From Apostichopus japonicus (taxonomy: Eukaryota > Echinodermata > Holothuroidea > Aspidochirotida > Stichopodidae): a stretch of DNA of 64,000 nucleotides. Location of the stretch: assembly GCF_037975245.1 (NCBI RefSeq), contig NC_092579.1, positions 5,209,001 to 5,273,000 on the forward strand, given 5' to 3'. Positions 12,166-24,547 of the stretch are shown piece after piece; within the stretch, counting starts at the first letter, position 1; the number at the start of each line of letters is the position of its first letter. Below the pieces are notes generated by a model. That model was not told the origin of the DNA, ran no database searches, and was given only the letters and a program-made list of their open reading frames with translations. Both the position numbers and the translations under genes were made by a program.

Positions 12166-12623
12166 ACTTTCTTATCTGATTCACTGAGCATGAAAGTATG
12201 AGCACATCAGTAGTACTGAGTTTCTGTACTCTAGAGGTCATAGGTCAGTTCACATATAAATATCAATAAGATTTTAGAAACAAATGTGAACACACACAGT
12301 TAACTTTAGATGTGGTTTTGTAGATTTTCTTTTCTTCCTTACAATATACATATCCCATTAAGCCGATCAGAGGTCAATACTGTACCTACAGTAGCTGCTT
12401 TGACTTCATTTAGTGTGAGGATCTTCTGTGCGAGTAACAAGAATCTTACTCTCTTATGAGGAGTTCAAGAGAAGTTCAAGTCTCAGACAAGCTGTTGGTT
12501 ACATCTCAAACATCTCAGAATCTTCTGACCAAGGCTAGTCTAAACTGACAGTTAATATTGATGTGATTAGTCGGCAAAGAATTACTAACCTATTATATTT
12601 ATTCTTGTTTCTCTCTTTCATAG

Positions 12624-12894
12624 GCATCCATCTTCACTTTCAGCTATCTGAAAGAACAACTTTCTTCAAAGCTAACCCAAACTGACTGTGGGAATTTAGG
12701 CCGCTACTTTTCACTACCACCTGATCAAGTGCAGACCATTATTACAAGTCCCTTGCACTCTGAGAACTTTCTGCTTACCCTTGAAGAGAGAGGATTCATA
12801 CACCCTTCAAATGTGAATCGATTAACTGATGCACTCACTGAGCTGAAGATCAACCATACTTACTTATTAACAGAGACGTACATGAAGCTAAGAG
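12624..12894 (+). CDS. First death-effector-like domain exon
   Basis: The exon follows acceptor ctctctttcatag and ends at donor agaggtaggc; it is 271 bases and open from its first codon. It encodes a six-helix-like death-fold domain of about 85 residues: FSYLKEQLSSKLTQTDCGNL, then GRYFSLPPDQVQTI, then FLLTLEERGFIHPSNVNRL, then TDALTELKINHTYLL. The pattern 'ENFLLTLEERGFI..SNVNRL..AL' is that of DED helices 2-5. The RxDLL motif of caspase-8/FADD-type DEDs is not clear, so the domain is divergent. One base remains at the end, which with the next exon makes an Asp codon. It is likely an N-terminal adaptor domain for homotypic signalling. Confidence 0.75.
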
Positions 12895-13291
12895 GTAGGC
12901 CCCTAATCAGTAGCTCTCTTATAATTGTGTATTTTGCTTCACCTTTTGTACTTCCAAAATGCACTTACTTAAAACGTCATACCCCTGCCCCAGGTGGTGA
13001 TTTATTCTAGATGCTGGCAACCAAAATGTGCACACCAGAACATAGTCCCACCCCTACCCCCAGAAAGATCCCACTTGAAGTATTGATACAAAACACAGGT
13101 GGTGATTTATTCTAGATGCTGGCAACCAAAATGTGCACACCAAAACATAGTACATATGTTCACGTGTACAAGTGAGCAAAAGTCACCATGTGCCATGATG
13201 TGGATTATGCATTTTGCAGTGTGCCTGTACATCTCTGTGGATATTTAACAAAACTGGAACTTAATTTAATGTTTTACCTTAAACATTTCAG

Positions 13292-13591
13292 ATCAAGAGA
13301 CTGAATACGGTAAATTCCTCGCCGGCCTCTCTGCTCATTTGACATTTTCCATAACAGTAAAACTGTGTGATAACTTTGAAGTCACTGATAAGAACAAGAA
13401 GACAGTTATCTCCAGTCAGAATCCAGGACTCTCCTTCCTCCTGACAATTGATAAGATGGGTATCATAGATCCTTCTGATGTCAGCAAATTAGAGACTCCT
13501 TTAGAGGAATATCGTCTTCTCCAGGCAGTAGCTAAGATACACGAATACCAGTCCTTGGTACTTTCTGACGAAATCAAGTCGCAAGATGAAG
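13292..13591 (+). CDS. Second death-effector-like domain exon
   Basis: The exon follows acceptor aaacatttcag and ends at donor gaaggtattg; it is 300 bases, with the same phase on both sides. It encodes a second domain with the same helical pattern as the previous exon: YGKFLAGLSAHLTFSITVKL, NPGLSFLLTIDKMGIIDPSD, VSKLETPLEEYRLLQAVAKI. The pair therefore resembles the tandem DEDs of caspase-8, c-FLIP and some invertebrate NLRs. The end phase (one base over) fits directly onto the NACHT exon at 35238, giving ...KSQDE-D-KESLFLK, or onto a small exon at 18346. Confidence 0.75.
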
Positions 13592-14111
13592 GTATTGTAA
13601 ATTCATGTGTATGTAACAAATTTTACACTCCACTGGTACAAGTTTCATGACAGTGTTAAGGAACATTCCTGACTTAAGACGTCATAGCTCTAAAACAGTT
13701 AAATACACAAAATGCACTCTTTATCTAAACATATTATGTGTGAATTACAGGATATTTTAGAGATAATGAAGACTGAGATGTCAAAATATGTTTTGAACTG
13801 AAGCACATTGATGGAACTCACAGCTTCATAGCATTGTATGTTGTTGAGAAATATAATACTGCAGGTTTTCACTTTATTATAATAAGTGCATTGTTCTACT
13901 GTGTAATCTGTGATGTCATACAGTGACTATACCGACAGCTCATTCTCCTGTAAAATTAAAGTTATGATATTAATCCTTTGAAAATGATCTAGTCGTGTCC
14001 CAGGAAGCTGCAGTTTGCAGTGTACTCAAATGACTTCACAGTTAAACAATGCTCCTAATTATGGAGGAGTCCTACTTGATCAGTGACAAATAAATTAAAA
14101 ATTTATAAATA

Positions 14112-14186
<75 letters not shown>

Positions 14187-15124
14187 TGAATGCGGGCATA
14201 TGTTTACATTCGTGGGTGGTAGCTGGGGCCTATGTGTACCTTGGGCATCTGTTTACCAACTTCTTGGAAAACATAAGTCTGAGACATTACCAATTCAAAT
14301 ATCGTGCGTTGTGTAAACAAATTTCACTTCGAATGTAGACAACATGATGGTATTTATCAGAAATTAACTTAGAATTAATTGTATGTTCTTGCGATAAAGA
14401 GAATTTTCAGTGCAAATCTGAGCCTCACTCAACAGTGTATATAACGTTATTTTCGCATACGGTGTATGTAGGATATATGTTAACCTCAACTTTCCGCTCA
14501 ATATACGGGAAAACTAGGATATATATATCAGCGACATCCAGAATTTGTATTAAAGACACATGATTGCTATTCTTGGTGAAATTTGGAATATTCTGGATGT
14601 AAAATAACGAAAATTGGCAATTTTAGACCATCGCAGTACGAGACTTGTAACGACATGGCGCCATCAACTGTTTAGACACAGCACAGAGGTATACACTGTT
14701 CGTACGTACGCGAAGTAGGCTACGACTGTTGTACACATCCTGTATATCATCCAGCAACGTAAGTATCTCATTTTAGCTGTAATTTTATCGGTGAAAGACT
14801 ACCGATAAGGTGCTCACTTGAAACCAAGGCTTACGCATTGCCTGAATATCCAATATACTTTATGTGAAACTTGTCGCCACTAACAGCAGTATTATTGGAT
14901 GGAAATTGTGCATATTAGCCGGTTGTATGGCATACTGTACCTTAGGCAAGCCTAAGCTAGGTACTATAGGGTAGGAGGTATCGAGTGTGCCGAGCCGAAC
15001 AAGTACCTATCTCATTCATTAGGCTACTTGTTTATATTTGAAGGTCATGATTAGGGGGCTTTGGGGATTCCTTGCTGTTCTAAAGAATTGTAGCCTAAAT
15101 TTACGTGTTACTACTACTAGTATC
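13592..15124. other. Intron start with AT microsatellite
   Basis: Contains a (TA)n tract at 14116-14182. No exon was recognised. Confidence 0.5.
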
Positions 15125-15128
15125 ATGG

Positions 15129-15740
15129 TGGGATAATTGACGCACTTAAGCCTAAGGATTTGATCAACGATGTACTGTATATCAAGGAAAAATCCAAATC
15201 ACTCAACTGTATGTGTTTTTCATATGTGTAGTTCCTCAGAAATGTAATGATCTCTAAATATTTAGGGTTCTGTGCTTATGCACTGTACAATTGAGCAGAA
15301 TTTGACCTCAAAATGTCTGCCGTGTCAAGTTCTTTCATACCCCTAAATTGACACATTCGTTGATAAGCTAACTGTAGTGTAGTGTAGTGAGGCCTTAGTA
15401 TACATCAATTGACTTTGTATGCAGTTTGCTATGCTCTGAGCCTCTAAGCTCAGACAGGTCAGGTCCCAGAGATAAGTGGTATCATATTGAGGTAATGTTG
15501 GTTATTTTTAGGGTGTAAGATTCCAAATGACCAAGAAACGTGCAAAACTGGGTGGAGGGTGTTAAAAGCTTTTAAGAAAAACCACAATTTGGTCAGCAAA
15601 TAGCTGAAATGGATTCAAGCTGATGAAATATGTAATTCTGCTACACTGCAAAATGTTTAGGTGGCCTGCTGTATCGTTGCTAGTAATATTTGAAGGTGTG
15701 TCAATTACGAGGGTGCGTCAATCATGAAGCCTTTACTATA
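15129..15740. mobile_element. MITE-like repeat, copy 1
   Basis: A block of roughly 0.6 kb that is closely similar to 48530-49127. Near the left end is 'ataattgacgcac'. Near the right end is its inverse, 'gtgcgtcaatcatg'. Both copies share the outer words 'catggtggg' and 'gaagcctttactatacta'. There is no coding capacity. Short inverted ends plus two copies in one window argue for a non-autonomous DNA element. Confidence 0.7.
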
Positions 15741-15744
15741 CTAC

Positions 15745-17560
15745 AGTTAGTTACTACTGCACGTGTAATGTATTGAATGGTGATACCTAGTACTAGGTAC
15801 TGCAGTACTGGTAGTCCTACAACTTACAAACTACATGTAGGCTAATCAATCGCAAATTCAACCAATTCAATGCATCCTCACTAAGAAAGTAAGTATCACA
15901 TTTATCATGCTGGCAAATCAAAGCAGCTGTCACCACTGCCATTACCACTCAACAATTTGAACAATAAAGTACTACCGTGGTATTGGGCCATTTTCTTTGA
16001 ATAAAGGACCCAAGGAGTTCTCAATCATCATATTTTTCTGATGAAATGCAATTGGTTTTTGATTTGTTAGTGCAATGTGAATTGTGTAATTTCAATTGAA
16101 CAATGCTTTGATAGGGAAATATTGGAAGGTTTGGCTGTCAATAAATTTGAGCTTAGGCTGGACAATTGTTTAATCAAAATCTTCATGACTTATGGAAGTG
16201 GATTGACTTCATTTTAGTCCATATAAGATTGTATATTCAATCAACAGGGAACATAATGAGAATGCTCACGCTTCAACCTACCTTTTGGAGATAAAGCCCA
16301 CCAGCCTGCTATGCTTGACTAGTCTAGAATTTTTTACTCATTTATGGCCAGACACAATTGTTCAAATAGTGCAGATTAGAGAAGGGTGTCTTTGAACTCA
16401 GTCACATCTATGTATAATACTCATAGAGTAACATAACATATCCTAGGCCTATACTGTTACTTTAGTCTTAGAAGAGTTGTGACCATCCATCTTACACCTA
16501 TTTTGTATTTCAGACCTGTAGATGAAGTTATGTCCAAGATTAAGAAAAACTAGCCATTTGCAGGCAGCTATTAACTACAGTACTGCAAAGAGAAAACAGA
16601 TCACACTTCATTGACATCTTGTTGGATAGATGACAAAATAGGTACAGTACATTGTTAAATTTTGTATCTTTTCCAGTTAAACTTAGTACAAAGCATTTTG
16701 TCAGAGTTTATATGTAACTTAAAGTGTGCTTGCTGTATTCCAAGTTCCAACATTCAACATGCCAACTCTACAAGAGATAATGCTCAAGCCAAGCTAGACA
16801 TGATCTGAACCTCTCAGAATCAATCAGTTTAACAACATTTATTTTTTCATCGTCTTTGCAAACTGAACTGTACCAGAAGAACACATACTAGTGAAAAACA
16901 TAAGAAGAATGATGTATATATTTCCAGGCTAATTTGAAGTCAGAGCTTTTTTTTTAACTTCTACAGTCTACAGCTAGAATGTAATCTCATAAGCTTTTAA
17001 AGTGATAGCATGCTTAATATGGGGCCAGTAAGTACAGATCTTTAAGATACAATTAGTTGATTTGTTGCAGTTTCTGTGATCATGGGAGATGTATACGTCT
17101 CACATCTCAATTGCTACACATACCAATTTTCTTGCAAAATTTTAAGATTTTGTGTCATGTTATTATACAGAAAGGTCTTGATCCGGCTGCAATAGTCTCT
17201 TTAAAGCTTTGATATGAGATTGATATAAACTAGTGTTTGCACTTGTAACCCAAGTACCCGCCCAACTGATTGCTACCTGGTTCCGAACATACTACCCGGT
17301 TCCGACGTAAAATGTAAAGTTATATTTTTGTACGAAATGTATAAGTTTGTTCAGGAAACCTATTGCCGCATTGTGTTTAATGTTTGCCACAATGCCCCCG
17401 AAAAATAAATTACAGTTACTGTAGAAATGTTGATACGACTCAAATCCATAGTCGCCATAGTCACAAGCTGCTACTGTATTTCATCAGTAAACACGTCTGA
17501 TTCTTCTAGAATTGATGTATGTTACGCCTAATGTTCAGTTGTAACATAAGAACAGGCCTC
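15745..17560. other. Intron without recognised features
   Basis: No supported exon was found and no repeat was recognised beyond short AT tracts. Confidence 0.45.
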
Positions 17561-17565
17561 GGAAT

Positions 17566-17601
17566 ATGGCCAATATTTTTACTCAAAGTAATGATGCACA
17601 A
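17566..17601 (+). CDS. Candidate alternative first exon
   Basis: An ATG at 17566 opens twelve codons (MANIFTQSNDAQ) that end exactly at a consensus donor (caagtaagtg). The phase is 0, matching the next candidate exon at 17847. This could be the start of a shorter transcript made from inside the large intron. There is no independent support. Confidence 0.35.
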
Positions 17602-17846
17602 GTAAGTGCAAACTTCCCAAGTTAAAAAGCAACATTGGAGTAGTTTTTAGTTGTTATGATTTCTTTATGTTATGTTCTGTCTGGTAATGTTCTACAGTAA
17701 TTCTAGAGAAGTTACCACAGTACCGTTAGGTACCTGAACCTCCCCCCCCCCCCTTCTCCTTCATATCTCTACTTACATCAATTCTTTAAAGTGCATTGAA
17801 TTTCATTTATATTAAAATCAATTGAGGAGTATTTGTTTCTCTTTAG

Positions 17847-17906
17847 CAGCCAGAGAATGAGGAAGAAGCTACAGACAGTGATGTCAGAGATAACTCTGTA
17901 GTACCC
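17847..17906 (+). CDS. Candidate small acidic exon
   Basis: The exon lies between acceptor ttctctttag and donor cccgtaagttt, 60 bases, phase 0 at both ends. It encodes QPENEEEATDSDVRDNSVVP. It cannot follow the DED2 exon, because that phase gives a stop, so it belongs with the ATG exon at 17566 if it is real. Confidence 0.4.
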
Positions 17907-18345
17907 GTAAGTTTTCGTTGCACTTGTTTTCCATTCTGTTGTTTCGGACAAATTTGTTTATAAGTCAGGTAAGTTGCAGACATTTATGGATATGATTGCA
18001 CCTGTGCACTAGCTCTTTTTACCACACAGAAAAGTGATACTCTGATAAGCCCTTTCTCTGGAGAGTTAAGACTTTGTATTTCTGTGGAGGTGTGAGTGTG
18101 TGGGGGGGGGGGGGGATAGCATGGGATTGGCTGGTAATCAGTTTGTTCATGGCTGAGTGCCTGAATTTCTTGCTGTCAAAAGTTCTTGCAGTCAAAAGTT
18201 GGCTGACTACTGGTTTAAGTACACTGGTTTGAAACCACAAATCTATTTCATATAAAATACACTTATATTTAGTGTTGCACTTTATTTAAAATACTCTTTC
18301 ATTATACTTCTTTCAAATCTACAAAATGAAATTTCTTCCATGCAG

Positions 18346-18398
18346 CGACCAATGACAGTTCCAGCCTGGAAAACATGTCCTTTTGTGGCCTTTTGAAG
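18346..18398 (+). CDS. Candidate linker exon after the DEDs
   Basis: The exon lies between acceptor cttccatgcag and donor gaaggtaatc, 53 bases. It is open only in the phase left by the DED2 exon, giving ATNDSSSLENMSFCGLLK, and it ends in phase 0, which fits the exon at 21622. The short length makes chance openness likely, and direct DED2-to-NACHT splicing also works. Confidence 0.3.
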
Positions 18399-19195
18399 GT
18401 AATCCTTCTGCTTTATTTATCATCTAAGAAAGATTCATCAATAGAAATTAAGGCTGTGTAAAACAGAGCAATATAAATCATGCTCATCTAATCAATACTG
18501 TAGTTCGTTTAACAGCCTTTACTGTACATTAACTTTGACAAAGGCTTGCTTTTATTTTACAGTATTGATTGATTGTTTACTTGGTTGATTAGTTGGTTAT
18601 GTTTGATTATTTAAATATCTATTTTTATTGCAACCCCATTAAAAGAAAACATTTAATAAAATGGATAAATCTAGGACTATGCCAATGTGTTAAAACTATA
18701 AGATATCTCTTTGCAATTGCAATGCAAGAAAGCAAATTGCAAAAGCATGTGTCAATTGAGCAATAGGATCTATGGTACATGACCCTAACCTGCTAGGATC
18801 ACCTTAAATAAACTTAATGTTGACATTGTAATAATGTGTCAGAACTCATTCATGCTTGCTTCATATGTTATTCCATACAGATAGCAATTATCCCCTACTC
18901 ATAACTTAAAGTTAAACCAGTCCATGATGAAATGTTGAAAGGAATAATATATCCTAAAGTATTCACTAGAAAGCGGACAAGTCAATACCAAATAAATTGG
19001 AAAAAGGCAAAAAGAGTACTGCATAGAATCCAATATTAAAGCACTATAGTGAGGTTGATCTGTATACATCTTATTGCCATTTATGCATTTGGGATTTTTA
19101 GTGGGTAAACTTCATGTTCATTGTGTATCTGTAAATGTTTGTTCATTCATTCAATAACTTTAAGAAATTGTGTATGCCCAGTTAGAATACTCACT

Positions 19196-21400
19196 CTAAA
19201 ACCACATTGAGAGTTGCCTCCTCTGTTGATTGCCTAATTTTGTTACTGCAGGCAATACTGCATGTGCAGAGGTTAAAATTGATCCCTTTTGACCCTGTTT
19301 GTAATGGGGAGAAACATTGGGGCTGTGAAAAATTATCCCTTGGCTTCTGTTTTGCAACAAATGGCAAGGGGATGGGGAATTTCTTGTCCTGTATTGCTCT
19401 GTACGTACATTAAGGTCAAAAATAGCAGTGCTAGACATTTCACTATTAATTTAGCATACTTAATAATGTTGCCCCACTCCAAAACATCTCCCCCTTTCTC
19501 TTCAATCTCGACCCTACCCCTCCTCTAAACCTGTTAAGCAGACCCAATGCAAGATAACATTGAAAGTTTCCTCCCTTTTTTTTAGATTGCCTTATTATGT
19601 TATTGATAACTTTCAATTATGAAGAGGTAAACATAGACCCCAATTATCCATATTTGCAATGGGCCACAGGGATTTATTGTGGGCTATCAAATATTCCCCC
19701 AGCTGGCTACCATCTGGAAGCTAAGGGTAGATTTCTTGGTGGTCCTGATTTATCCCCCCCCCCCCTTATCCTCCCCTCCTTGTTTGGCTAAACTACAGGA
19801 TATATCCCTACCCTACTTTTCTTCTTTTTATTATCTAACCGATTTAATTTCACGGTAGTATTCTTAGATATACTTCCCAATATACCTTTGCCTATATGTA
19901 ATAATGTTCACCTACTCCCAAATATCTTTGTCACATTTTTCCTTTAATGTCTACCCTCACCCATTCTCCATGCCCTCGTATGCATGAAACGATGTAAAAT
20001 CAAATTGAGAGGTGCTTCCTTTAGTGATTGTCTAATTTTGATAACTGCAATACTCAATGTGTATAGGTTAACATAGACCCTATTTTAAACTGTTTCCAAC
20101 GGAAGGATCGGAGGGGGGGGGGGGTGATCATTGGGACTCTGAAGTGTACCCCCAGCTGGCTTCCATCTGGAAGCTGAGGGTAGACTTCTTGGTGGTCCTG
20201 ATTATGTTTTTAAGTCTTCCCTGTGGATGCTCTGCCTCCCCCCCCCCTTGTTTGTCCAAGCTACTGGGCATATTCCTGCCCTGTTCTTTTCTACCTAAGG
20301 GATGAACAAATGTCAGCGGTATTGTTTAAAAAACTTCTGTTATACCTTCCATCTGGAAGCTAAGGGATGACTTCTTAGCGGTCCTGATCCCCGTTTGATC
20401 CCCTTCCTTTTGATAAGCTACTGGGTATATCCTCTGCCCTCCTTTTTTGTTGCCTGGCTAATAAATTAATTTCAAATGTGGTATTCCTATATACTTACTA
20501 ATACCTTTGCCTATATGTACTTAAGTTATCCCAACCCAATATATTTCTCTTGATCACTTTTAATGTATAGAGGTTAAAGATGTATAGGCCCCTAACTAAA
20601 TGCTATACTTGCTATATGATTTCAAACTGCACTTTTCCTGGAGGCATTACCCTCTAAACTTTTCCCATAATGCTAAATAAGCAAAGAAGATGGCTGGATG
20701 TCCCAGTGAGGTAAATTACCTTCAGGGTGGTAATATGAAGAGTATAAAAATTATGACCATATGCAATGGACCATATTTGAAAATTTTGCATATTTGGGGT
20801 CAATACAGCATACCTTTAACATAGACCCTTTTTACCCTGTTTGCAATGGGAGAATCATTCTGGGGCCGGGCTGTGAAACATTTCCGTTCTGTCTTGAAGC
20901 TAAGGATGTTAGGGGGGGGGGGGGGTTGTTGGAGTTGCCTTGACCTCCATTGCTTTGGCTATCCTGTACTTTGAGGTTAAAGGTAGCAATAGTAGTATTT
21001 CATTTATGTACTATTTTAACCCACGTTAAAGAACCCTCCCACTTTCTGTTCAATTCCTACATTTACCATCATCTACTCCTGGTATGTATTGAACCAATGC
21101 CAAATCACATTGAGAGATAACTCCCTTTTTGATTTTGTAATTTTGTTACTTTCACACAAAATATTGTATACCTTGAAACTTTTGCTATAACCTGTATAGG
21201 TTTAGTATACACCCCATTGAAGGGTAGGGGGAATGGTGATGGCAAATGGGCTGTAAATTTGTATCTCTTGGCTTCCACTTCAGCTGAAGGGATGTACATA
21301 CCACATAGTATATGTCCCACCTATTTTCTCTTGCTATAAGAATTTGACTCTCCTGTACAAAAAAAAATGCAATGACTCTCTGTAGAGTAAGCAATTACCC
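19196..21400. repeat. Divergent tandem repeat array (about 0.4-kb units), first block
   Basis: Recurring landmarks are 'ttgagag(n)t(g/a)cctcc(t/c)', 'gattgcctaattttgtta', 'aacatagaccc', 'tttgcaatggg' and 'ccatctggaagctaaggg', seen around 19200, 19560, 20000, 20580, 20800 and 21110. The same words return at 28270-29590, 30760-30845 and 32606-32950, so all four belong to one repeat family. G or C homopolymers of 8-13 bases sit at equivalent places in several units. Non-coding. Confidence 0.8.
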
Positions 21401-21621
21401 TGACATGTCACACAATTGAATAGAAGCATGCTGATAACAGCTAATCATATATGGTGTAAAATAGTTTTTGAATAATCTACCATTTGATTTTAAAATGTTG
21501 TATATAGGACTTTTGACATCATATACTATTTTAATTGTACATGATTTCATCTCATTCAGCTAGTTATGTTCAATCTTCCTGATCTTCCAAAATTATGATG
21601 TGTTGGATATTTGTTTTGCAG

Positions 21622-21691
21622 AAACACACACAAACTGGCTGCAACAACATGACAGATGGAAAATATTCAGTCTCTGAATCAGATGAGGATG
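21622..21691 (+). CDS. Candidate acidic exon before NACHT or alternative tails
   Basis: The exon lies between acceptor atttgttttgcag and donor gatggtgagt, 70 bases. Phase 0 in, one base over at the end. It encodes KHTQTGCNNMTDGKYSVSES followed by Asp-Glu-Asp. It can follow 17847 or 18346 and can lead in phase into 25301, 25562 or the NACHT exon at 35238. Confidence 0.45.
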
Positions 21692-21889
21692 GTGAGTTTG
21701 ACTGTTTCTCCACAGGATTGTCCTTAGCCGGCTAACTAAATGTAGTACCTTGTAAATTTCCAGCTAACTGCACTCTGCTTGCTTTTATGTCATCTTTATG
21801 TTACTGTACAATAAACCACATATAAAAAAGTGAGGTATATGACTAGAACAGAACAACTGTTGAAGATATAATCTTATAGGTCATACTGC

Positions 21890-22870
21890 TGTATTGGCCC
21901 CAAATATAGCATGCTACCGCAAAAAAAAGTTTCCTACAATTATGTAATCCACCTGCCATGGTCGTAAAATGACCTCATTTTAACAGTTAGCCTGCACTGC
22001 CTGGCACATATCTTTCCTTGTATCAGAATCTTTGTGTATAGACACTGTCTTGTAAACTACACTGTCGACATATAACGATATATTACCACACAGTGTTTAC
22101 ACGAAGAACCCCACAGTGTCAAGCTGTGCAGACTACTTCATAGTGACCATCATCGAGGTAAATGAATCTGGAGAAACTATCACACAGTAAATACGCGCGT
22201 ACGCGCGTACCATGCATGGAGGGTCATGTGATGTGTTCCAGGGTGGTACTAATATATTACTCTCCCATTACGCATGATGATTTCACCCAACTAGTACGTA
22301 AATGTGTACGCGTGCTTAGAGCAGCAGACGACACCCGTTACCTAGCAATAACCGTACATGTAGCCTAACGTGATAGCTATATTCCCGTCGAGCAGCATTA
22401 GGCTCTGTCCAATGGAGAATTCCATGGTTGCACTGAACTTAACATTTCCCCACAGCAACACGTCCAGTTCAACAATCCTTTTCGACAAAAAATCGTTTTT
22501 GATAATACAATTCAGACATCGACATTTCCCGCTGCAAGCCCAATGTATCTGTACTTGTTCTGTGCCAGCATGTCTAACGTTAGCATATTAGCTATGAAGT
22601 ACCAGTACCTTCTTATGCCGTTAGTTCCCATGTCCGAACCGACAAATCTTTCATGAAGTCACTAACACTATTCTCGAACTGCTACACAGAAATATCAGTT
22701 TGGTACCACCCTGGAACACATCACATGACCCTCCATGCATGGTACGCGCGCGCCCAATTGACATGAATCCTCCAGATTCATTTACCTCGATGGTGACCAT
22801 CGGTGAAGGTGGCAGGTTGATAACATAATTACGAAACTTTCCTAGCTATTGCGTGCTATAATTGGTCACA
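21890..22870. repeat. Outer imperfect inverted repeat around the nested TIR element
   Basis: The segment about 21900-21960 ('ccaaatatagcatgctaccgc', 'ttatgtaatccacctgcca') is inverted and diverged at about 22805-22865 ('tggcaggttgataacataa', 'gcgtgctataattgg'). The arms flank the 642-bp element, so an older TIR element was probably invaded by the younger one. The boundaries are approximate. Confidence 0.55.
22151..22792. mobile_element. TIR element (642 bp) with 8-bp target-site duplication
   Basis: The left end catcgaggtaaatgaatctg is repeated inverted at the right end (23 matching terminal bases). A further shared inverted segment includes 'ccatgcatggagggtcatg' and 'tgttccagggtggtac'. The octamer gtgaccat stands on both sides (22143-22150 and 22793-22800). 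No transposase is present. An 8-bp duplication fits hAT or P-type mobilisation; the superfamily is not resolved. Confidence 0.8.
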
Positions 22871-23304
22871 ACACAACATATTTTGCAATGTAGCATTTAC
22901 ACATACTGAAATACAAACTTTTCTTACTTTGGTAATAAACTGGAAACAACAATTAAGGCTATTTAGGGACCATTTTCATCTAAAGGCTAGAGGGTTCAGT
23001 TGAAATTCAAGGCCAAAGTCTGAAAACCTCAAGTAGCAGTGGGTACATTGTTTAGATATTAACTCTTTATCTTTAGACATTGATCAATTTATAAAGAAGA
23101 ATTCCACTCAAAAACTTGCCTGAATTCATCCTTTCATATACAAATTTAGTCAGACTATAATCAAGCATTCACATTTAAGTATGTCCGATATGAGGAGAAG
23201 AAAGAGCATGGGGAAATTCATCCTCATCACAGTAAGCTGGTCAACCATTAATACTCATTTACATAAGGACAAGCACACAATCTGTAGGCATACATGACAC
23301 TTAA

Positions 23305-24371
23305 AGAGGGGGTGAAATGGACAGATTTATGAATCATTATTTTATATACCCTCGTAGCTTTCCAATGATACACAATATGTGTCAAACAAAGCTTGCATCC
23401 TCCAGGAATAAACAATCAAAAATTCTCGGGCAATAAAATCTTTCCAAAAAATTGTTGTATATATGGTCGAGGAACCCAGCTCACTTCCGAGACGCTTTTT
23501 TTACATTCTTAAACTTCTGAGTACACACAACATTACACTGTTGCAGTGCTCTATAGTAATTGAGATTAGGTGACTGGCGTTGTGTTATGATTTTAACGTA
23601 ACAATTGGATGATACAACTTACACAGGCTAGCCTGTTATAGAACGTCTATTAGTTAGGTCTAGACCCATGTTACTACTACTAGTACTATAGGGTTGCACT
23701 TGCACTGGAAGTAACACAATTTCTAGAAGATTTGCTACTATGTTAAGTAGCAGGATCATCGACATTCGAGTAAATTTAACTCATATTATGGTCTTAATAA
23801 TGGTGGTTTTGTTTATGCTCAACCGTCCAATTTCGGTTCAGGATAGTCCAACCATTCTGCTCGGGGACTTCCATCGGCAGCAACGCGTCTCGGCCATCGG
23901 GAACGTATTACAATTCTTCTGCAAGGGGCTCAATTGATAGGATAAAGCACCAATATCTTCATCACCCTCAAAAACTATTTCCTCTTCTTCTTCCTCAAGA
24001 AAATAATTGTTGTCAAAGCTTTTGAATGTTCTGAGAGGTAAAGGCCCATTTCCTCGGAATCGGAAGATTCGGGAGATGACTTTTTCAGTTGATGAGGAGA
24101 GTGTGTTGTAGTTACCTGTACGTAGTAAACTGAATGACGCCGTAACAGTAAATATCGGGCAGTCGGCTTTGGCTGAAATGGTCCCTTTACTGACGTCATA
24201 TGAACTGCAGGTTTTTTTCACGAGTGTCTGCTCGGGAGTTCTCTAGGGAATACTTCGACAGCGAATTTCTGGCTTTGGCAGCTGCATTTACGGGAAGTAG
24301 TGAATGCATGGTGTTGAAGTAATGTAGATAAATATTTCTAAGACATGAAAATCCACCATTTCATCCCCTCT
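23305..24371. mobile_element. TTAA-type (Kolobok-like) non-autonomous element
   Basis: The left end agagggggtgaaatgg follows TTAA (23301-23304). The right end, read on the other strand, is agaggggatgaaatgg, flanked by gtaa, which I read as a mutated TTAA. TTAA targets with AGRGGG-type ends are typical of Kolobok and some piggyBac elements. The inside holds a minus-strand acidic open frame, given separately. Confidence 0.65.
23838..24221 (-). pseudogene. Acidic open frame in the TTAA element
   Basis: A 127-codon open frame with a Glu-rich run (LEEEEEEIVFEGDEDIGALS) and a Cys/Arg-containing end. It is not recognised as any transposase domain. Its place inside a TIR element suggests a leftover of the parent element's gene. 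It may also be chance. Confidence 0.3.
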
Positions 24372-24547
24372 GTAACTTCCAAGTTATGTCTCATACAAGA
24401 GTTGAATTTGATTAAACTCATGTGTTTTTGCACCATATTGACTGACAAAAAGCTTGCTTTGCTTTTGGAAATGTCAAGAAGTAAAACCATAGTCAACCAG
24501 GAAGCTCATAGCCCATAGTGTTTATGTCTATGTTACTTCAGATTTAA

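Noticed and set aside
16514-16620. Acceptor-led segment as an exon after DED2
   Set aside because: A stop appears within three codons in the required phase.
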